DNA from: Flavobacterium aquatile LMG 4008 = ATCC 11947 | GTDB taxonomy: Bacteria; Bacteroidota; Bacteroidia; Flavobacteriales; Flavobacteriaceae | DNA length: 64,000 nt | Assembly: GCF_000757385.1 (NCBI RefSeq) | Contig: NZ_JRHH01000004.1 | Coordinates: 372,001 to 436,000 of the forward strand | Direction of reading: 5' to 3' | Shown here: positions 1 to 9,025 of the stretch, piece by piece | Layout: the number at the start of each line of letters is the position of its first letter | Numbering within the stretch: the first letter of the stretch is position 1 | Notes under the pieces: model-generated | The model's input: the letters and a program-made list of their open reading frames with translations, nothing else | The model's database searches: none | What the model was told of the DNA's origin: nothing | Position numbers and translations under genes: made by a program

Positions 1-386
1 TCAATACAGAAAATATTCCTGCTGACGGAATTATAACGACTGTAAAAGATTTGGCAATTTGGAATAAAAACCTACATAACGGAAAAATTTTGAAACCAGA
101 AACCTACAAATTAATGACAACGGAAAGTGTAAAATCGCAACACAATGTGTTTGGAAAAGAAAAAATGGGTTATGGTTACAATATCAGAATTGTTAAAGAA
201 AAGGAGACTAACTATTTTGGACATACAGGTTTAGGAGATGGTTTTGCTTCTTTAAATATTTATGTGCCAAAAGATGATTTAAGCATTATTGTTTTGGAAA
301 ACCAAATGGTTGAAAGTAGTGATTTATGGTATTATTTTGAAACAAAAATTAAAGAAATCGTATTAAAAAGCAATTTAGTGAAATAA
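1..386 (+). CDS. Serine hydrolase (beta-lactamase/PBP-like), C-terminal fragment
   Basis: The gene is cut by the left window edge; the reading frame is already open at base 3 and ends at the TAA at 384-386. About 127 residues remain. The sequence PADGIITTVKDLAIW is typical of the region after the active-site Tyr in class C beta-lactamase-like serine hydrolases. GHTGLGDGF supplies the HTG triad that replaces the KTG motif in this family. The nucleophilic SxxK and YxN motifs lie outside the window, so activity cannot be judged. In this family the substrate is usually a D-Ala-D-Ala peptide or an ester. The family call is fairly sure; the substrate is unknown. Confidence 0.75.
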   Translation, partial: NTENIPADGIITTVKDLAIWNKNLHNGKILKPETYKLMTTESVKSQHNVFGKEKMGYGYNIRIVKEKETNYFGHTGLGDGFASLNIYVPKDDLSIIVLENQMVESSDLWYYFETKIKEIVLKSNLVK

Positions 387-403
387 AAAAAAACTGCCGA
401 TAT

Positions 404-548
404 CGGTTTGGCGAGATTGCTACTTTTGTAGTAAATTCACGTTTACATTTTGCAAGAAATTTTATCTTTGATAGAAAATAATCAGTTCCTAAGCTCGCAA
501 CCTCGCCAATCGCCAAAACGTTATAGCCAATTGTAACATGACACATTA
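404..548. repeat. attC-like imperfect inverted repeat between genes
   Basis: Bases 408-420 and 497-509 are complementary at 12 of 13 positions and enclose about 76 bases. The right arm is followed by CCAAAACGTTATAGCCAAT just before the next gene. An internal hairpin ending in a GTT-containing core is reminiscent of an integron attC site. No integrase is visible, so this is a structural resemblance only. Confidence 0.4.
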
Positions 549-570
549 ACTAACAGACAAATAAAAAAAT

Positions 571-2052
571 ATGGCAGTAGGATTTACACCAAGACACATT
601 GAGGAATTTCCTCTTAACGAATTGACACCACAACAATTTCTTGTACTTGCAAACGAGACCGCAACGAAAATAGGTTGGAAAGTTGGCTACCTAAGCGACA
701 ATGGACTTATTGGTTATACCGACAACGGAATGTTTTCTTGGAACGCAGAAATTAAAATAAAAATAGAGAGCGGAGTTGCAACTATTCAAAGTGCTTCGAC
801 CGGAAATGAAATGATGGATTGGGGTAAAAACAAGAAAAACATTGCTAATTTCATTGACACTTTTTTAGAATTAAAACCAAGTTTAACAAAAGATGAACTT
901 GATGTAAAATATCAAGAATTAAACGAACAACTTGTTTCACAAGAGGAAGATATTTTAAAGTTGCCTCCAGCAACTACAGCAGAACAAATAAAAGATTTCT
1001 TCTCTATTTTTAAGCCTACACAAGGTTTCTTCATTACGCCAATTCTATTAAACTTGAATATTTTAATTTTTATTTTAATGGTAATTAAAGGTGTAAATAT
1101 TATGCAACCAGACAATGAAAGTTTATTGAATTGGGGTGCCAATTTTAGACCTATGACATTAGAAGGCGAATGGTGGCGATTACTAACCAATTGCTTTTTA
1201 CATATTGGAATTTTTCATCTTTTAATGAATATGTATGCACTACTTTATATTGGTGTATTGTTAGAACCTCATTTAGGCAGAACAAGATTTATTACAGCCT
1301 ACTTACTTACAGGAATTACAGCAAGTATTGCAAGTTTATGGTGGCACGACTTAACCATAAGTGCTGGTGCTTCGGGTGCCATATTTGGAATGTATGGTGT
1401 TTTCCTTGCCCTATTGACGACGAATTTAATTGAGAAAACGGCTCGAAAAACATTATTGACAAGTATTGCAGTTTTTGTTGGTTATAACTTAATCTATGGA
1501 CTTAAAGGAGGTATTGACAACGCAGCCCACATTGGCGGTTTACTTGGCGGACTTGTTATTGGTTATGCTTTAATTCCAAGCCTAAAAAATCCTGATGAAA
1601 ACAAATTGAAATTTGGAACAATTGGTTTATTGTCAATTCTGATTCTTGTTTCCTCTTTTGCTGTTTACAAAAAACTACCTAACGACATTGGAACATACGA
1701 TGCAAAAATGAAAGAATTTGTTTCGATGGAATCTATGGCTTTAGAAGTTTACAATATATCACCTACCACTTCTAAAGACAAAATATTATCTAGCATAAAA
1801 GACAGAGGAATTTACTATTGGAACGAAAACATAAAACTTGTAGACAGCTTCAAAGACTTGGATTTACCTCTTGAAATAAGAACAAGAAATAGGCTTTTAA
1901 AGGAATATTGCGAACTGCGAATTAAGACTTATGAATTACTTTACAAAGCAATTTCGGAGAATACAGATCAATATAGAATACAAATAGAAAATTACAACAA
2001 GCAAATAGAAGCAAAAATTAAAGAGCTTGGCAGTGAACAACAGACACAATAA
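571..2052 (+). CDS. Rhomboid-family intramembrane serine protease
   Basis: This 493-residue protein has a rhomboid core at about residues 150-345. The catalytic motif GASGAIFG contains Ser268, and the second helix carries AAHIGGLLGG with His320, forming the Ser-His dyad. WWRLLTNCFLH and HLLMN match the loop-1 and HxxxN regions of the family. Residues 1-140 form a soluble N-terminal extension with an acidic, coiled-coil-like stretch, and about 130 C-terminal residues are again soluble and helical. Rhomboids cleave transmembrane segments within the membrane. The gene stands alone, with spacers on both sides and no obvious partner, so its substrate is unknown. The ATG at 571 is the first in frame. 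Confidence 0.88.
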   Translation: MAVGFTPRHIEEFPLNELTPQQFLVLANETATKIGWKVGYLSDNGLIGYTDNGMFSWNAEIKIKIESGVATIQSASTGNEMMDWGKNKKNIANFIDTFLELKPSLTKDELDVKYQELNEQLVSQEEDILKLPPATTAEQIKDFFSIFKPTQGFFITPILLNLNILIFILMVIKGVNIMQPDNESLLNWGANFRPMTLEGEWWRLLTNCFLHIGIFHLLMNMYALLYIGVLLEPHLGRTRFITAYLLTGITASIASLWWHDLTISAGASGAIFGMYGVFLALLTTNLIEKTARKTLLTSIAVFVGYNLIYGLKGGIDNAAHIGGLLGGLVIGYALIPSLKNPDENKLKFGTIGLLSILILVSSFAVYKKLPNDIGTYDAKMKEFVSMESMALEVYNISPTTSKDKILSSIKDRGIYYWNENIKLVDSFKDLDLPLEIRTRNRLLKEYCELRIKTYELLYKAISENTDQYRIQIENYNKQIEAKIKELGSEQQTQ

Positions 2053-2178
2053 ACAGACACACAAAAAAACTCAACTGGATAGTACAAGGCTTTGCCAATA
2101 GTAACGTTTCAATAGTAACTTTTGTCGTGAAAATTACATTCTTGCCAAACCTCAAAACGTTGACATTAATTCTAAAAA

Positions 2179-3240
2179 ATGAAGCTAAAAATTACAATCA
2201 TAATCAAATTACTATTTGTTAATTTCGTAATTGGACAAATAAAAGAATCTGAAATTAATGGTACTTGGATAGAATATAAATCAGAAATGAAAGATGGAAG
2301 TAGGATTCTTCCAATTTCAAAATCTGAAATAAATTTTTCAAAAATAGTAATAAGGAATTCAAAATTCTGCATGGATTCAAGCCCTATTTATAAAACTGAC
2401 GAATCCCAATGTCTTATCTTTTCTCTTGAAGAAGATGTTATAAAAACTTCAATTAAATCGGGATATCATATTGAAAAAAGTTCTTCTGATACTTTAGTCA
2501 TTTGTCAAAAAATAGCTGGATTGGAAAACGACAAGCTAAAACGTTCCTATTTAGTTGATGAAAAAATGCTGTTTTCAACTGAATTGAAAAAAAGAAAGGG
2601 CGAAAAAAATATTGTTGCAACTAAATTATTTACACCAAAATTGAATGTAAATCTTGATGACGAAATATTTATAGCATTTAAAAATAATATTTCAAACATT
2701 GATGTAGTTGGCTCTTTGACAATTTTTCCAGGGAAAAAAGTAGTAACTTCTGAAATAAGTTATTCAAGTGTAAAATCTAATAAAATCGGAATCATCACTA
2801 ACGTCATTAACAACTCGTTTGATAAATGGGATTTAACCAATTTTGAAGAATTTGAGTCAATTAAAATACCATTTATAATAAGATCTGAAATTAAAAGATA
2901 CTCAAGTTTAACATACAAAGGAGTTAGAGTACTTTATTTTACTAATACTATTTCTGAATTTGATTATGTTAACAGAAGTACGACGCTTGATGATATGGAA
3001 AAGTCAAATAAATTATTCCAAAAGGGAATCAAGGCTTACTCTGATAAAAACTATATTATAGCTGCCGAATATTTTTCTAAGTCATATAAAACTGATCCTA
3101 AAAATATAGATGCATTATACAACAAAGCCGTTGCATATTTTGAAGGTGGCGATAAAGAAAATGCGTGCAAAACTTGGAAAGAATTAGTAGATTTGGGACA
3201 AACAAATGGTATAGAATTATATAAAAATAATTGTAATTAG
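2179..3240 (+). CDS. Secreted protein with C-terminal TPR repeats
   Basis: The 353-residue product begins with a signal peptide of about 19 residues ending NFVIGQ. The central 250 residues match no family I recognise. Residues of about 275-350 read as one or two tetratricopeptide repeats: an amphipathic pair around LFQKGIKAYSDKNY, then ALYNKAVAYFEGGD. TPRs mediate protein-protein contacts, so a periplasmic or outer-membrane-associated scaffold role is plausible but inferred. The gene lies alone between cassette-like spacers. The spacer before it ends CAAAACGTTGACATTAAT. Confidence 0.6.
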   Translation: MKLKITIIIKLLFVNFVIGQIKESEINGTWIEYKSEMKDGSRILPISKSEINFSKIVIRNSKFCMDSSPIYKTDESQCLIFSLEEDVIKTSIKSGYHIEKSSSDTLVICQKIAGLENDKLKRSYLVDEKMLFSTELKKRKGEKNIVATKLFTPKLNVNLDDEIFIAFKNNISNIDVVGSLTIFPGKKVVTSEISYSSVKSNKIGIITNVINNSFDKWDLTNFEEFESIKIPFIIRSEIKRYSSLTYKGVRVLYFTNTISEFDYVNRSTTLDDMEKSNKLFQKGIKAYSDKNYIIAAEYFSKSYKTDPKNIDALYNKAVAYFEGGDKENACKTWKELVDLGQTNGIELYKNNCN

Positions 3241-3255
3241 TAATTTACTCTTCGC
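3239..3255 (+). repeat. 17-bp sequence shared with 31620-31636
   Basis: The sequence AGTAATTTACTCTTCGC overlaps the stop of the TPR gene. It occurs again exactly at 31620-31636 upstream of the nucleotide cyclase gene. Both copies lie at gene boundaries in accessory regions. The function is unknown. Confidence 0.5.
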
Positions 3256-3327
3256 TTGGAATAATAAATTTTATTTAATTAGCAATAATCTTAAATTTGA
3301 AAAGTTACTAAATAGAGGAATTAGAAA

Positions 3328-3642
3328 ATGATATTTAAGAAAGACATAATCGATAAAATAGAAATTGATTTTGGTACAAATTCAATCGAAGCTGGTAAAA
3401 TGTTGGAAAGCGCAATTCTAGAAACCGGCTATTTGCAGACGGAGAGAATTATTAGATGTATAATTTTTTTGTCCAAAGGAAATCTCACGCAATTAGATAA
3501 ATACATTAATGCAGCAGTTTTTGATCCAAGAGATGTAATGTTTTGGGCAGAATATGAAAACCACAATAATTTTGAAAAAACAAAAAGATTACGAGATTTT
3601 AATAACATATTTGAAAAATCTGAAATTAATATAAAAGACTAA
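3328..3642 (+). CDS. Conserved-looking hypothetical protein, 104 aa
   Basis: This is a small soluble protein with no signal peptide or membrane segment. It is mostly helical, with the stretch YLQTERIIRCIIFLSKGNLTQ followed by a charged tail. Its size and composition resemble small stand-alone immunity or regulatory proteins, but I recognise no family and assign no function. It lies between the TPR protein and an NTF2-like protein, each with its own spacer. The following spacer contains ATAGTTAGGCATAAT. The ATG at 3328 is the only reasonable start. Confidence 0.55.
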   Translation: MIFKKDIIDKIEIDFGTNSIEAGKMLESAILETGYLQTERIIRCIIFLSKGNLTQLDKYINAAVFDPRDVMFWAEYENHNNFEKTKRLRDFNNIFEKSEINIKD

Positions 3643-3685
3643 TATCAAACGATAAATAGTTAGGCATAATATCAAAACAATTAAA

Positions 3686-4144
3686 ATGAAAAAACTCATA
3701 TCAATAATAGTAATGGTGTCTTTTACAACACTATCCTTTGGTCAAGTTTCTAATGAAACCGACAAAAAACTGATTAAAAATTTAGTAATTGAATCTTTTG
3801 ACGAAATATGGTCTAAGTTGAGTTCTAAAAATATTGATAAGTATTACACCAAAGACTTTCTGCTTTTGGAAAACGGAGAAGTTTGGACTAACGATTCTAT
3901 TGCAAAGTATTTGAATAAAGCAGTACTAGAGAAACCTAATCCTACACGAATCAATACCATTGAAATAATTGAAATTAAAGTCGCAAACAAAACGGCATGG
4001 GTTGCCTACCATAACTATGCGACGTTTTCAATTGATACTAAAATCGTTTATAAAGCGCATTGGCTAGAAAGTGCCACAGCAATTTTAACAGATAAAGGAT
4101 GGAAACTAGAAATGCTTCACTCTACTCCTATTAAAAATGAATAA
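3686..4144 (+). CDS. Secreted NTF2/SnoaL-like (DUF4440-type) protein
   Basis: A signal peptide (MKKLISIIVMVSFTTLSFGQ) is followed by about 130 residues with the cone-fold pattern of the NTF2-like superfamily. The pattern is an N-terminal helix with FDEIWSKLSSKNIDKYYTKDF, a strand-rich middle, and a final GWKLEMLHSTPI strand, as in DUF4440 proteins. Members range from enzymes to ligand binders, so no reaction can be assigned. It stands alone. The leader contains GTTAGGCATAAT, matching other spacers in this region. Confidence 0.7.
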   Translation: MKKLISIIVMVSFTTLSFGQVSNETDKKLIKNLVIESFDEIWSKLSSKNIDKYYTKDFLLLENGEVWTNDSIAKYLNKAVLEKPNPTRINTIEIIEIKVANKTAWVAYHNYATFSIDTKIVYKAHWLESATAILTDKGWKLEMLHSTPIKNE

Positions 4145-4250
4145 ATCAAGTGTTAACAACTCTTTTCGCGTTACTTTTATAAAATATTAAAAATAGTAGC
4201 GCGATAGAAAACACAGACTAAAGAATCAAACACAATTTTACAATACTCCA
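4145..4250. other. Intergenic hairpin
   Basis: TCGCGTTACT at about 4166 pairs with AGTAGCGCGA at about 4196 across an AT-rich loop. There is no U-tract, so it is not a typical rho-independent terminator. GTTAACAACTCTTTTCGCG just upstream resembles the gene-boundary sequence at 3239 and 31620. Confidence 0.35.
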
Positions 4251-5141
4251 ATGAAGATTATCCTTTCTAAAGTATTTCTTTGTTTATCATTACTAGCTTT
4301 ACCAGCAATGGTATTTTCGCAATCGCACGACTTTACCATTCAAGAGGTAACTTTTAAAAGTGAAGGTATTACTCTTGCAGGTTCTATTGTAACGCCTAAA
4401 AAAACAGTTGCAGCCGTTGTAATTGTTCATGGCTCAGATCCTGTAAAAAGAGAATTGGAGTTTGCTAAACGTCTTGCCAAAGAAGGCATTACTGTATTGA
4501 CGTATGATAAACGTGGCGTTGGAGCTTCTGGTGGCGTTTATGTTGGACCAACCGTTGGAACCAATAATATTGACACTACTAATCTTAATTTGTTAGCTCA
4601 AGATGCAAATGCTGCAGTTACTACATTTCGAGCCTACTTAAAAGATAAAAAACTGCCCATTGGATTGGTTGGTTTCAGTCAGGCAGGATGGATAATTCCG
4701 ATTGCTGCAAGCAAAAATCCACAAATAGCATTTATGGTTTTATTTAGTTGCCCTACCATTACAACACTAGAGCAGCTCCGATTTCAGTTTTATACTAATG
4801 GAAGAACTAATTTTTGGGAAACTCATACCGAAGCTGATGCACGCGAACACATAAAAAATGACCCTGACAAATATCAATTTGTTGCCACTGATCCAAAAGT
4901 TTCTTTGAATACGTTATCCATTCCTGGGCTTTGGCTTTTTGGTGAGAAGGATATACAGATTCCAGTGAAGTTGTGCATGGAGCAATTAAATACATTAAAA
5001 GCACAAGGCAAACCTTTTGATTATACTTTGTTTCCTCAATTGGGACACAATACTGTTAGTGATACTACTACAGTTGCCATTTCTATCCAATGGATAAAAC
5101 AGAATGCTTTGAGTAGTAAGAAGTCTAAAGAATCTAAATAA
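4251..5141 (+). CDS. Secreted alpha/beta hydrolase
   Basis: A signal peptide ends near MVFSQ, giving a periplasmic or exported enzyme of about 270 residues. The fold markers are present: oxyanion region VHGSDP, nucleophile elbow GFSQAG with Ser143, acid GEKDIQIP and catalytic His in LGHNT. YDKRGVGASGG is typical of the dienelactone-hydrolase/prolyl-oligopeptidase-like branch. It probably acts as an esterase or peptidase; the substrate cannot be told. A membrane protein gene follows after 44 bases and is likely co-transcribed. Confidence 0.82.
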   Translation: MKIILSKVFLCLSLLALPAMVFSQSHDFTIQEVTFKSEGITLAGSIVTPKKTVAAVVIVHGSDPVKRELEFAKRLAKEGITVLTYDKRGVGASGGVYVGPTVGTNNIDTTNLNLLAQDANAAVTTFRAYLKDKKLPIGLVGFSQAGWIIPIAASKNPQIAFMVLFSCPTITTLEQLRFQFYTNGRTNFWETHTEADAREHIKNDPDKYQFVATDPKVSLNTLSIPGLWLFGEKDIQIPVKLCMEQLNTLKAQGKPFDYTLFPQLGHNTVSDTTTVAISIQWIKQNALSSKKSKESK

Positions 5142-5185
5142 AGTAACGCATACAAGAGTTACGCAATTTTAAAGTTTAAAACTAA

Positions 5186-5752
5186 ATGGAGGTTTACAAA
5201 AGAATAATAGAAATAATAGATGCCAATTTAATATATTGCTTTCCTCCGCTTATACTGATTTTGCTGCTGATAAGACTTTTATTTAAGAATAAATTTAAAA
5301 CCAAAGAAGCCTTAAATATCGTTCGTTGGCTTATTATTGCTTATGCAGCAATTACAACATCCTTCTTTATTATCGGGATGGTTTTTATTCCCGAAGAATT
5401 TGCTTTTACTAATAGAGCGACTGGATCGTATTGGTTTGCTTCTTGGTTGATGTTAATCGCTGCTGTTGTAATGCCTTTTACGTTATTATTTAAAAAACTA
5501 GCATCGAAGTTTCTCTACGTTTTATTAATTTCAATACTCCTTAAAATAGGTTCCTATTTTGAACGTTTTGTTATTCTAGTTACCAGTTTGCATAGAGATT
5601 ATACACCACAAGCAGCAAATTCGTATTTGCCAGATTTCGCTATTTATATAACAATGGTTTTTGTGCAAGGATTGGTATTAGCAATTCTATTGTTGGGAAT
5701 CGTTGAAATATCATATCAAATGAAACTTCGCTCACAAAGAAGTAAGGTCTAA
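5186..5752 (+). CDS. Integral membrane protein, NrfD-like tail
   Basis: The 188 residues contain about five hydrophobic helices. The segment KIGSYFERFVILVTSLHRDY resembles the helix end found in NrfD/PsrC-type quinol-interacting membrane subunits, but the protein is far shorter than those and lacks their companion iron-sulfur subunits nearby. It may be a truncated or minimal relative. It follows the hydrolase gene by 44 bases, so the two may share a transcript. The function is unknown. Confidence 0.55.
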   Translation: MEVYKRIIEIIDANLIYCFPPLILILLLIRLLFKNKFKTKEALNIVRWLIIAYAAITTSFFIIGMVFIPEEFAFTNRATGSYWFASWLMLIAAVVMPFTLLFKKLASKFLYVLLISILLKIGSYFERFVILVTSLHRDYTPQAANSYLPDFAIYITMVFVQGLVLAILLLGIVEISYQMKLRSQRSKV

Positions 5753-6038
5753 ATGATTCATTAGTGATTATTGTTTTTTGGAAATCTACCACGCAAATCG
5801 ATTCTTATGCGTGGAATCCTGTTGGTAAAGAAATCCTTTTGTTAAGAAATAGCACTCACTTCAGTTTTTGTATATAAATGTTTGTTTTGTGCATTTGTAA
5901 AGTTTCTGCTCATTGGAAATTTAAAACATCTTAATAATTAGTATATTAGCAGATACTATTATGATACTAGGAGCAAAAACTATCATAACGAGGATGCTTG
6001 TATAAAATTTTAAAAACCGTTTTTTAAATTATGAAACT
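5753..6038. other. Intergenic region with hairpin and possible promoter
   Basis: CCACGCA (about 5790) and TGCGTGG (about 5809) form a short perfect stem without a U-tract. Near 5935 the sequence AATTAGTATATTAGC resembles the region before 7580 (AATTAGTATCTTAGC), which may mark a shared promoter type. No gene was seen. Confidence 0.35.
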
Positions 6039-6578
6039 ATGAAAATAAATTTAACGCTACTACTCTTTTTAATTTTCAGTACATCATTTGGACAAACCGT
6101 TGAAAAAATAACAATTCCCAAAGGAGTCGTTTATAATTATGCAAAAAGTGAACTTGTTGAAAAAGCCAAGCAACTGATTGAAGGTGATTTAAAAGATGAT
6201 TCTAATTACGCTTTATCGGGAAAAATAATGATAATTGGACCAGTACTTTGGAACAGATTCAAGAATATCAAAAAACTCAATGAAATTGAAGGTGGTAACA
6301 CAACATTCTTAGTTGATAATGATAAGTTAAGTGGAAAAATGACTCAAGATGTTGAGGATACTAAAAAAGTATGGGATGAATTGAGAAAAGAAATTGGTAA
6401 GGATAATTATTCTATTAGAAAAGCAAATGAAAGAGAACTTAGATACTATTGGTCGGTTATTTCCTTCGATATTGATGAACCACTCCTAATTCTTGAAACA
6501 AAAAAACACAGCTATATTTTAAATATTTTGAAAAATGATTTAAAAGTAATGTGGTTGGATGAGGTTCCTAGAAGATAG
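6039..6578 (+). CDS. Secreted hypothetical protein, 179 aa
   Basis: A clear signal peptide (to TSFGQ) precedes about 160 soluble residues. The middle is charged and helical (DTKKVWDELRKEIGKDNY), and the C-terminus alternates strands (EPLLILETKKHSYILN). I recognise no family. It has its own upstream region with a possible promoter and is followed 70 bases later by a membrane protein gene. Confidence 0.5.
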   Translation: MKINLTLLLFLIFSTSFGQTVEKITIPKGVVYNYAKSELVEKAKQLIEGDLKDDSNYALSGKIMIIGPVLWNRFKNIKKLNEIEGGNTTFLVDNDKLSGKMTQDVEDTKKVWDELRKEIGKDNYSIRKANERELRYYWSVISFDIDEPLLILETKKHSYILNILKNDLKVMWLDEVPRR

Positions 6579-6648
6579 TCAATTTCGATAAAAAATTGCA
6601 TTTACTTTTTCACAAATAGTACACAATATAATTAAACTAGCACTAAAA

Positions 6649-7272
6649 ATGAAATGGACCAATAACATCAAAAACAAATCTTTAGCCTCGATAATACTGT
6701 TATCTTTATGTTTGCTAGTACTTTTAAATAATTATTTAGAAAGAGTTCATGCTACAAATGTAAAAGATGCTATTTCTACTTTGTATGAAGATAGGCTAAT
6801 TGCAGAGGAATACATATTAAAAATGACGAGCACTATTTATCAAGTTAGAGAAGTACTAGCATCCGATTCTAATAGTAATTCAAAATCAAATGCCATAAAG
6901 ACTTTAAATGATAATTTCAATGCTACTTACAGTGCGTATAGCAAAACAAAACTTACACCAAAAGAAAAAACTACTGCAGTAGAGTTACTAAATTACATTA
7001 ATAAATTTGAGTCTACTTTTTCCACTAACAACTACAGCCCATCCCTTTATACTAACAAAGCGCTTACCACTTTAAGCAAACTCTCTAAGATACAATTAGA
7101 GGAATCTAAATTAATAATGAAAAATGTTGAATCACAATACGCTACTATCAAAGCATCTTCACAGTATGCATTTGCTATCATTATATTAATTTTGATTGTA
7201 TTGCAAATTATAGTGTTCTCTGCTGAGTCAATAATCCCAGTAATTAAAACGAAAGATCCATCGCTTAATTAA
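6649..7272 (+). CDS. Membrane protein with periplasmic four-helix-bundle sensor-like domain
   Basis: Two membrane helices (about residues 10-28 and 175-197) flank a helical region of about 145 residues resembling the four-helix bundle (4HB_MCP-type) ligand-binding domain of chemoreceptors and sensor kinases. Examples are AISTLYEDRLIAEEYILKM and the closing LSKIQLEESKLIMKN. No HAMP, kinase, cyclase or signalling domain follows: only about 10 residues come after the second helix. It therefore looks like a sensor module without an output domain. A partner in trans is possible but not visible nearby. Confidence 0.6.
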   Translation: MKWTNNIKNKSLASIILLSLCLLVLLNNYLERVHATNVKDAISTLYEDRLIAEEYILKMTSTIYQVREVLASDSNSNSKSNAIKTLNDNFNATYSAYSKTKLTPKEKTTAVELLNYINKFESTFSTNNYSPSLYTNKALTTLSKLSKIQLEESKLIMKNVESQYATIKASSQYAFAIIILILIVLQIIVFSAESIIPVIKTKDPSLN

Positions 7273-7579
7273 TATTGAATAAACAAACGTTAATATAGAG
7301 TTTTTTTTAATTTATTAGGTTTCAAAAGTAAAATCAATTTTTCAAACCTTACAGTTTTAGCATTGAGAAGAAGTATTAGTTATCAATTAATAATGAAAAA
7401 AATACAAGAGTTGCAATCTTAACAGCGTTAAATCATCTATTTAAAATTCATACTATTGTAAAATTGACATCGCGAACAATTAAGTAGAAATTGCATAATT
7501 ACTTTAAAATTTGCTTTATCTGAATGCTCTAATCCGCCATAATTAGTATCTTAGCGAATAAACACAAATTGTGATTACC
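7273..7579. other. Intergenic region, about 300 bp
   Basis: This AT-rich stretch has no credible gene. Near 7538 AATTAGTATCTTAGC lies about 30 bases before the DUF389 start and may be a variant -7 region. Nothing else is supported. Confidence 0.4.
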
Positions 7580-8878
7580 ATGAACAAAATTTTAGACTTT
7601 ATAGATCTTACCAAAGGCGAAGACGAAAAACAAGTAGTTTTAGAAAATGTAAAATCTAACATTTCTTTTAGAGGTGCCAATTTATGGATTCTTGCTTGTG
7701 CTATCGTTGTTGCCTCGGTCGGATTAAATGTAAATTCAACAGCGGTAATTATTGGTGCAATGCTTATTTCACCGCTAATGAGTCCGATTATTGGTGCTGG
7801 ATTTGCATTGGGTATTTATGATTTTGGGCTTTTGAAAAAATCACTAAAAAACCTGCTTATTGCCACTTTCGTGAGTTTGGCCGTTTCTACAATATATTTT
7901 TATTTAAGTCCGTTTAAAGAAACCCAATCCGAACTTTTAGCACGTACATCTCCTAATATTTATGATATTCTAATTGCCTTTTTTGGCGGACTTGTCGGTG
8001 TTATTGCCATTACTAGAAAAGAAAAAGGAAATCCAATTCCGGGTGTCGCTATTGCAACGGCATTAATGCCACCACTTTGTACTGCTGGTTACGGATTGGC
8101 TATTGGAAATCTTCGATTCTTTGGTGGTGCGTTATATTTATACACCATCAACTGTGTCTTTATTTGTGTTGCGACCTTTTTAATAGTCAAATTTTTAAAA
8201 TATCCCAGAATAAAAACATTTGAAAAAGCAAGAGAAAAACAAATCACTTACGCTATAAGCATATTAACAATAATTCTTGTTTTACCTAGTATTTACTTTG
8301 CCTACACACTTTTTGAAGAACGAAAATTTGATCAAAAAGTAAGCACATTTATCCAAAACGAATTCGTTGATAATGGTTTTACGGTCATTTATAAAAAAAC
8401 CAGATTCAAGACCAATCCTAAAAGTATTGAAGTGGCTTTTTTATCTAAAAAGTTTACTGATTTTGAGAAAGTTGAGCTCAATCAGAAAATGAAAATATAT
8501 GGTTTAGCAAATACCGAACTTAAAATTAGACAAGATACTACCAATTTAAAGCAAGATATTTTAAATCAAATTAAGAATGAGAAAACAAATTTGAATGAAA
8601 AAGACGTACTAATTTCGTCCTTAAAAAAGGAAATACAAGACAATAAATACGATAACAATTCATTATTGGCAGAAGCCAAAATACTCTTTCCGTCACTTAC
8701 CGATATATCAATTTCTAATCATCCATTTAATTCAGGTAAAGAAAAAATTGAAATAATTCCAGTAGTAATTTATACAAGTACTAAACCATTAAGCACAACA
8801 GATGCTGAAAAACTAACACTATGGGTGAAAACCAGAATTAAAAAAGAAAAAATAGATGTATTTTGGAAAAATAGCTAA
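7580..8878 (+). CDS. DUF389 family membrane protein
   Basis: The signature GANLWILACAIVVASVGLN followed by SPLMSPIIGAGFALG identifies the DUF389 (TIGR00341-like) family of multi-helix membrane proteins of unknown function. The first half holds about six membrane helices. The C-terminal 180 residues are soluble, with a charged helical stretch and a strand-rich end. The frame is open from a GTG at 7571, but the ATG at 7580 (MNKILDFIDLTKGED) is preferred. The gene stands alone. Related proteins are sometimes proposed as transporters, but no substrate is established. Confidence 0.85.
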   Translation: MNKILDFIDLTKGEDEKQVVLENVKSNISFRGANLWILACAIVVASVGLNVNSTAVIIGAMLISPLMSPIIGAGFALGIYDFGLLKKSLKNLLIATFVSLAVSTIYFYLSPFKETQSELLARTSPNIYDILIAFFGGLVGVIAITRKEKGNPIPGVAIATALMPPLCTAGYGLAIGNLRFFGGALYLYTINCVFICVATFLIVKFLKYPRIKTFEKAREKQITYAISILTIILVLPSIYFAYTLFEERKFDQKVSTFIQNEFVDNGFTVIYKKTRFKTNPKSIEVAFLSKKFTDFEKVELNQKMKIYGLANTELKIRQDTTNLKQDILNQIKNEKTNLNEKDVLISSLKKEIQDNKYDNNSLLAEAKILFPSLTDISISNHPFNSGKEKIEIIPVVIYTSTKPLSTTDAEKLTLWVKTRIKKEKIDVFWKNS

Positions 8879-8956
8879 AAATGGTATTTAATCTCAACTA
8901 TTTATGATTATCAAAATTTAAAGCTTCCATTTTTAAATTATGTTTTAAAAACTTCC

Positions 8957-9000
8957 TTGAAAATTGTATTATTATTATTCATCTTTTTTTAGTTAATTTG
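8957..9000 (+). promoter_or_regulatory. Possible promoter of the catabolic cluster
   Basis: TTG elements at 8957 and 8964 precede TTAATTTG at 8993-9000, about 25 bases before the flavin reductase ATG. This is a near match to the Bacteroidota -33/-7 pattern, with the -7 element one base short of consensus. Confidence 0.35.
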
Positions 9001-9025
9001 TGTACAAACAAAACAAACTAACTAA

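Noticed and set aside
5186..5752. NrfD/PsrC subunit of a respiratory complex
   Set aside because: Too short and without Fe-S or molybdopterin partner genes; only a short stretch resembles the family.
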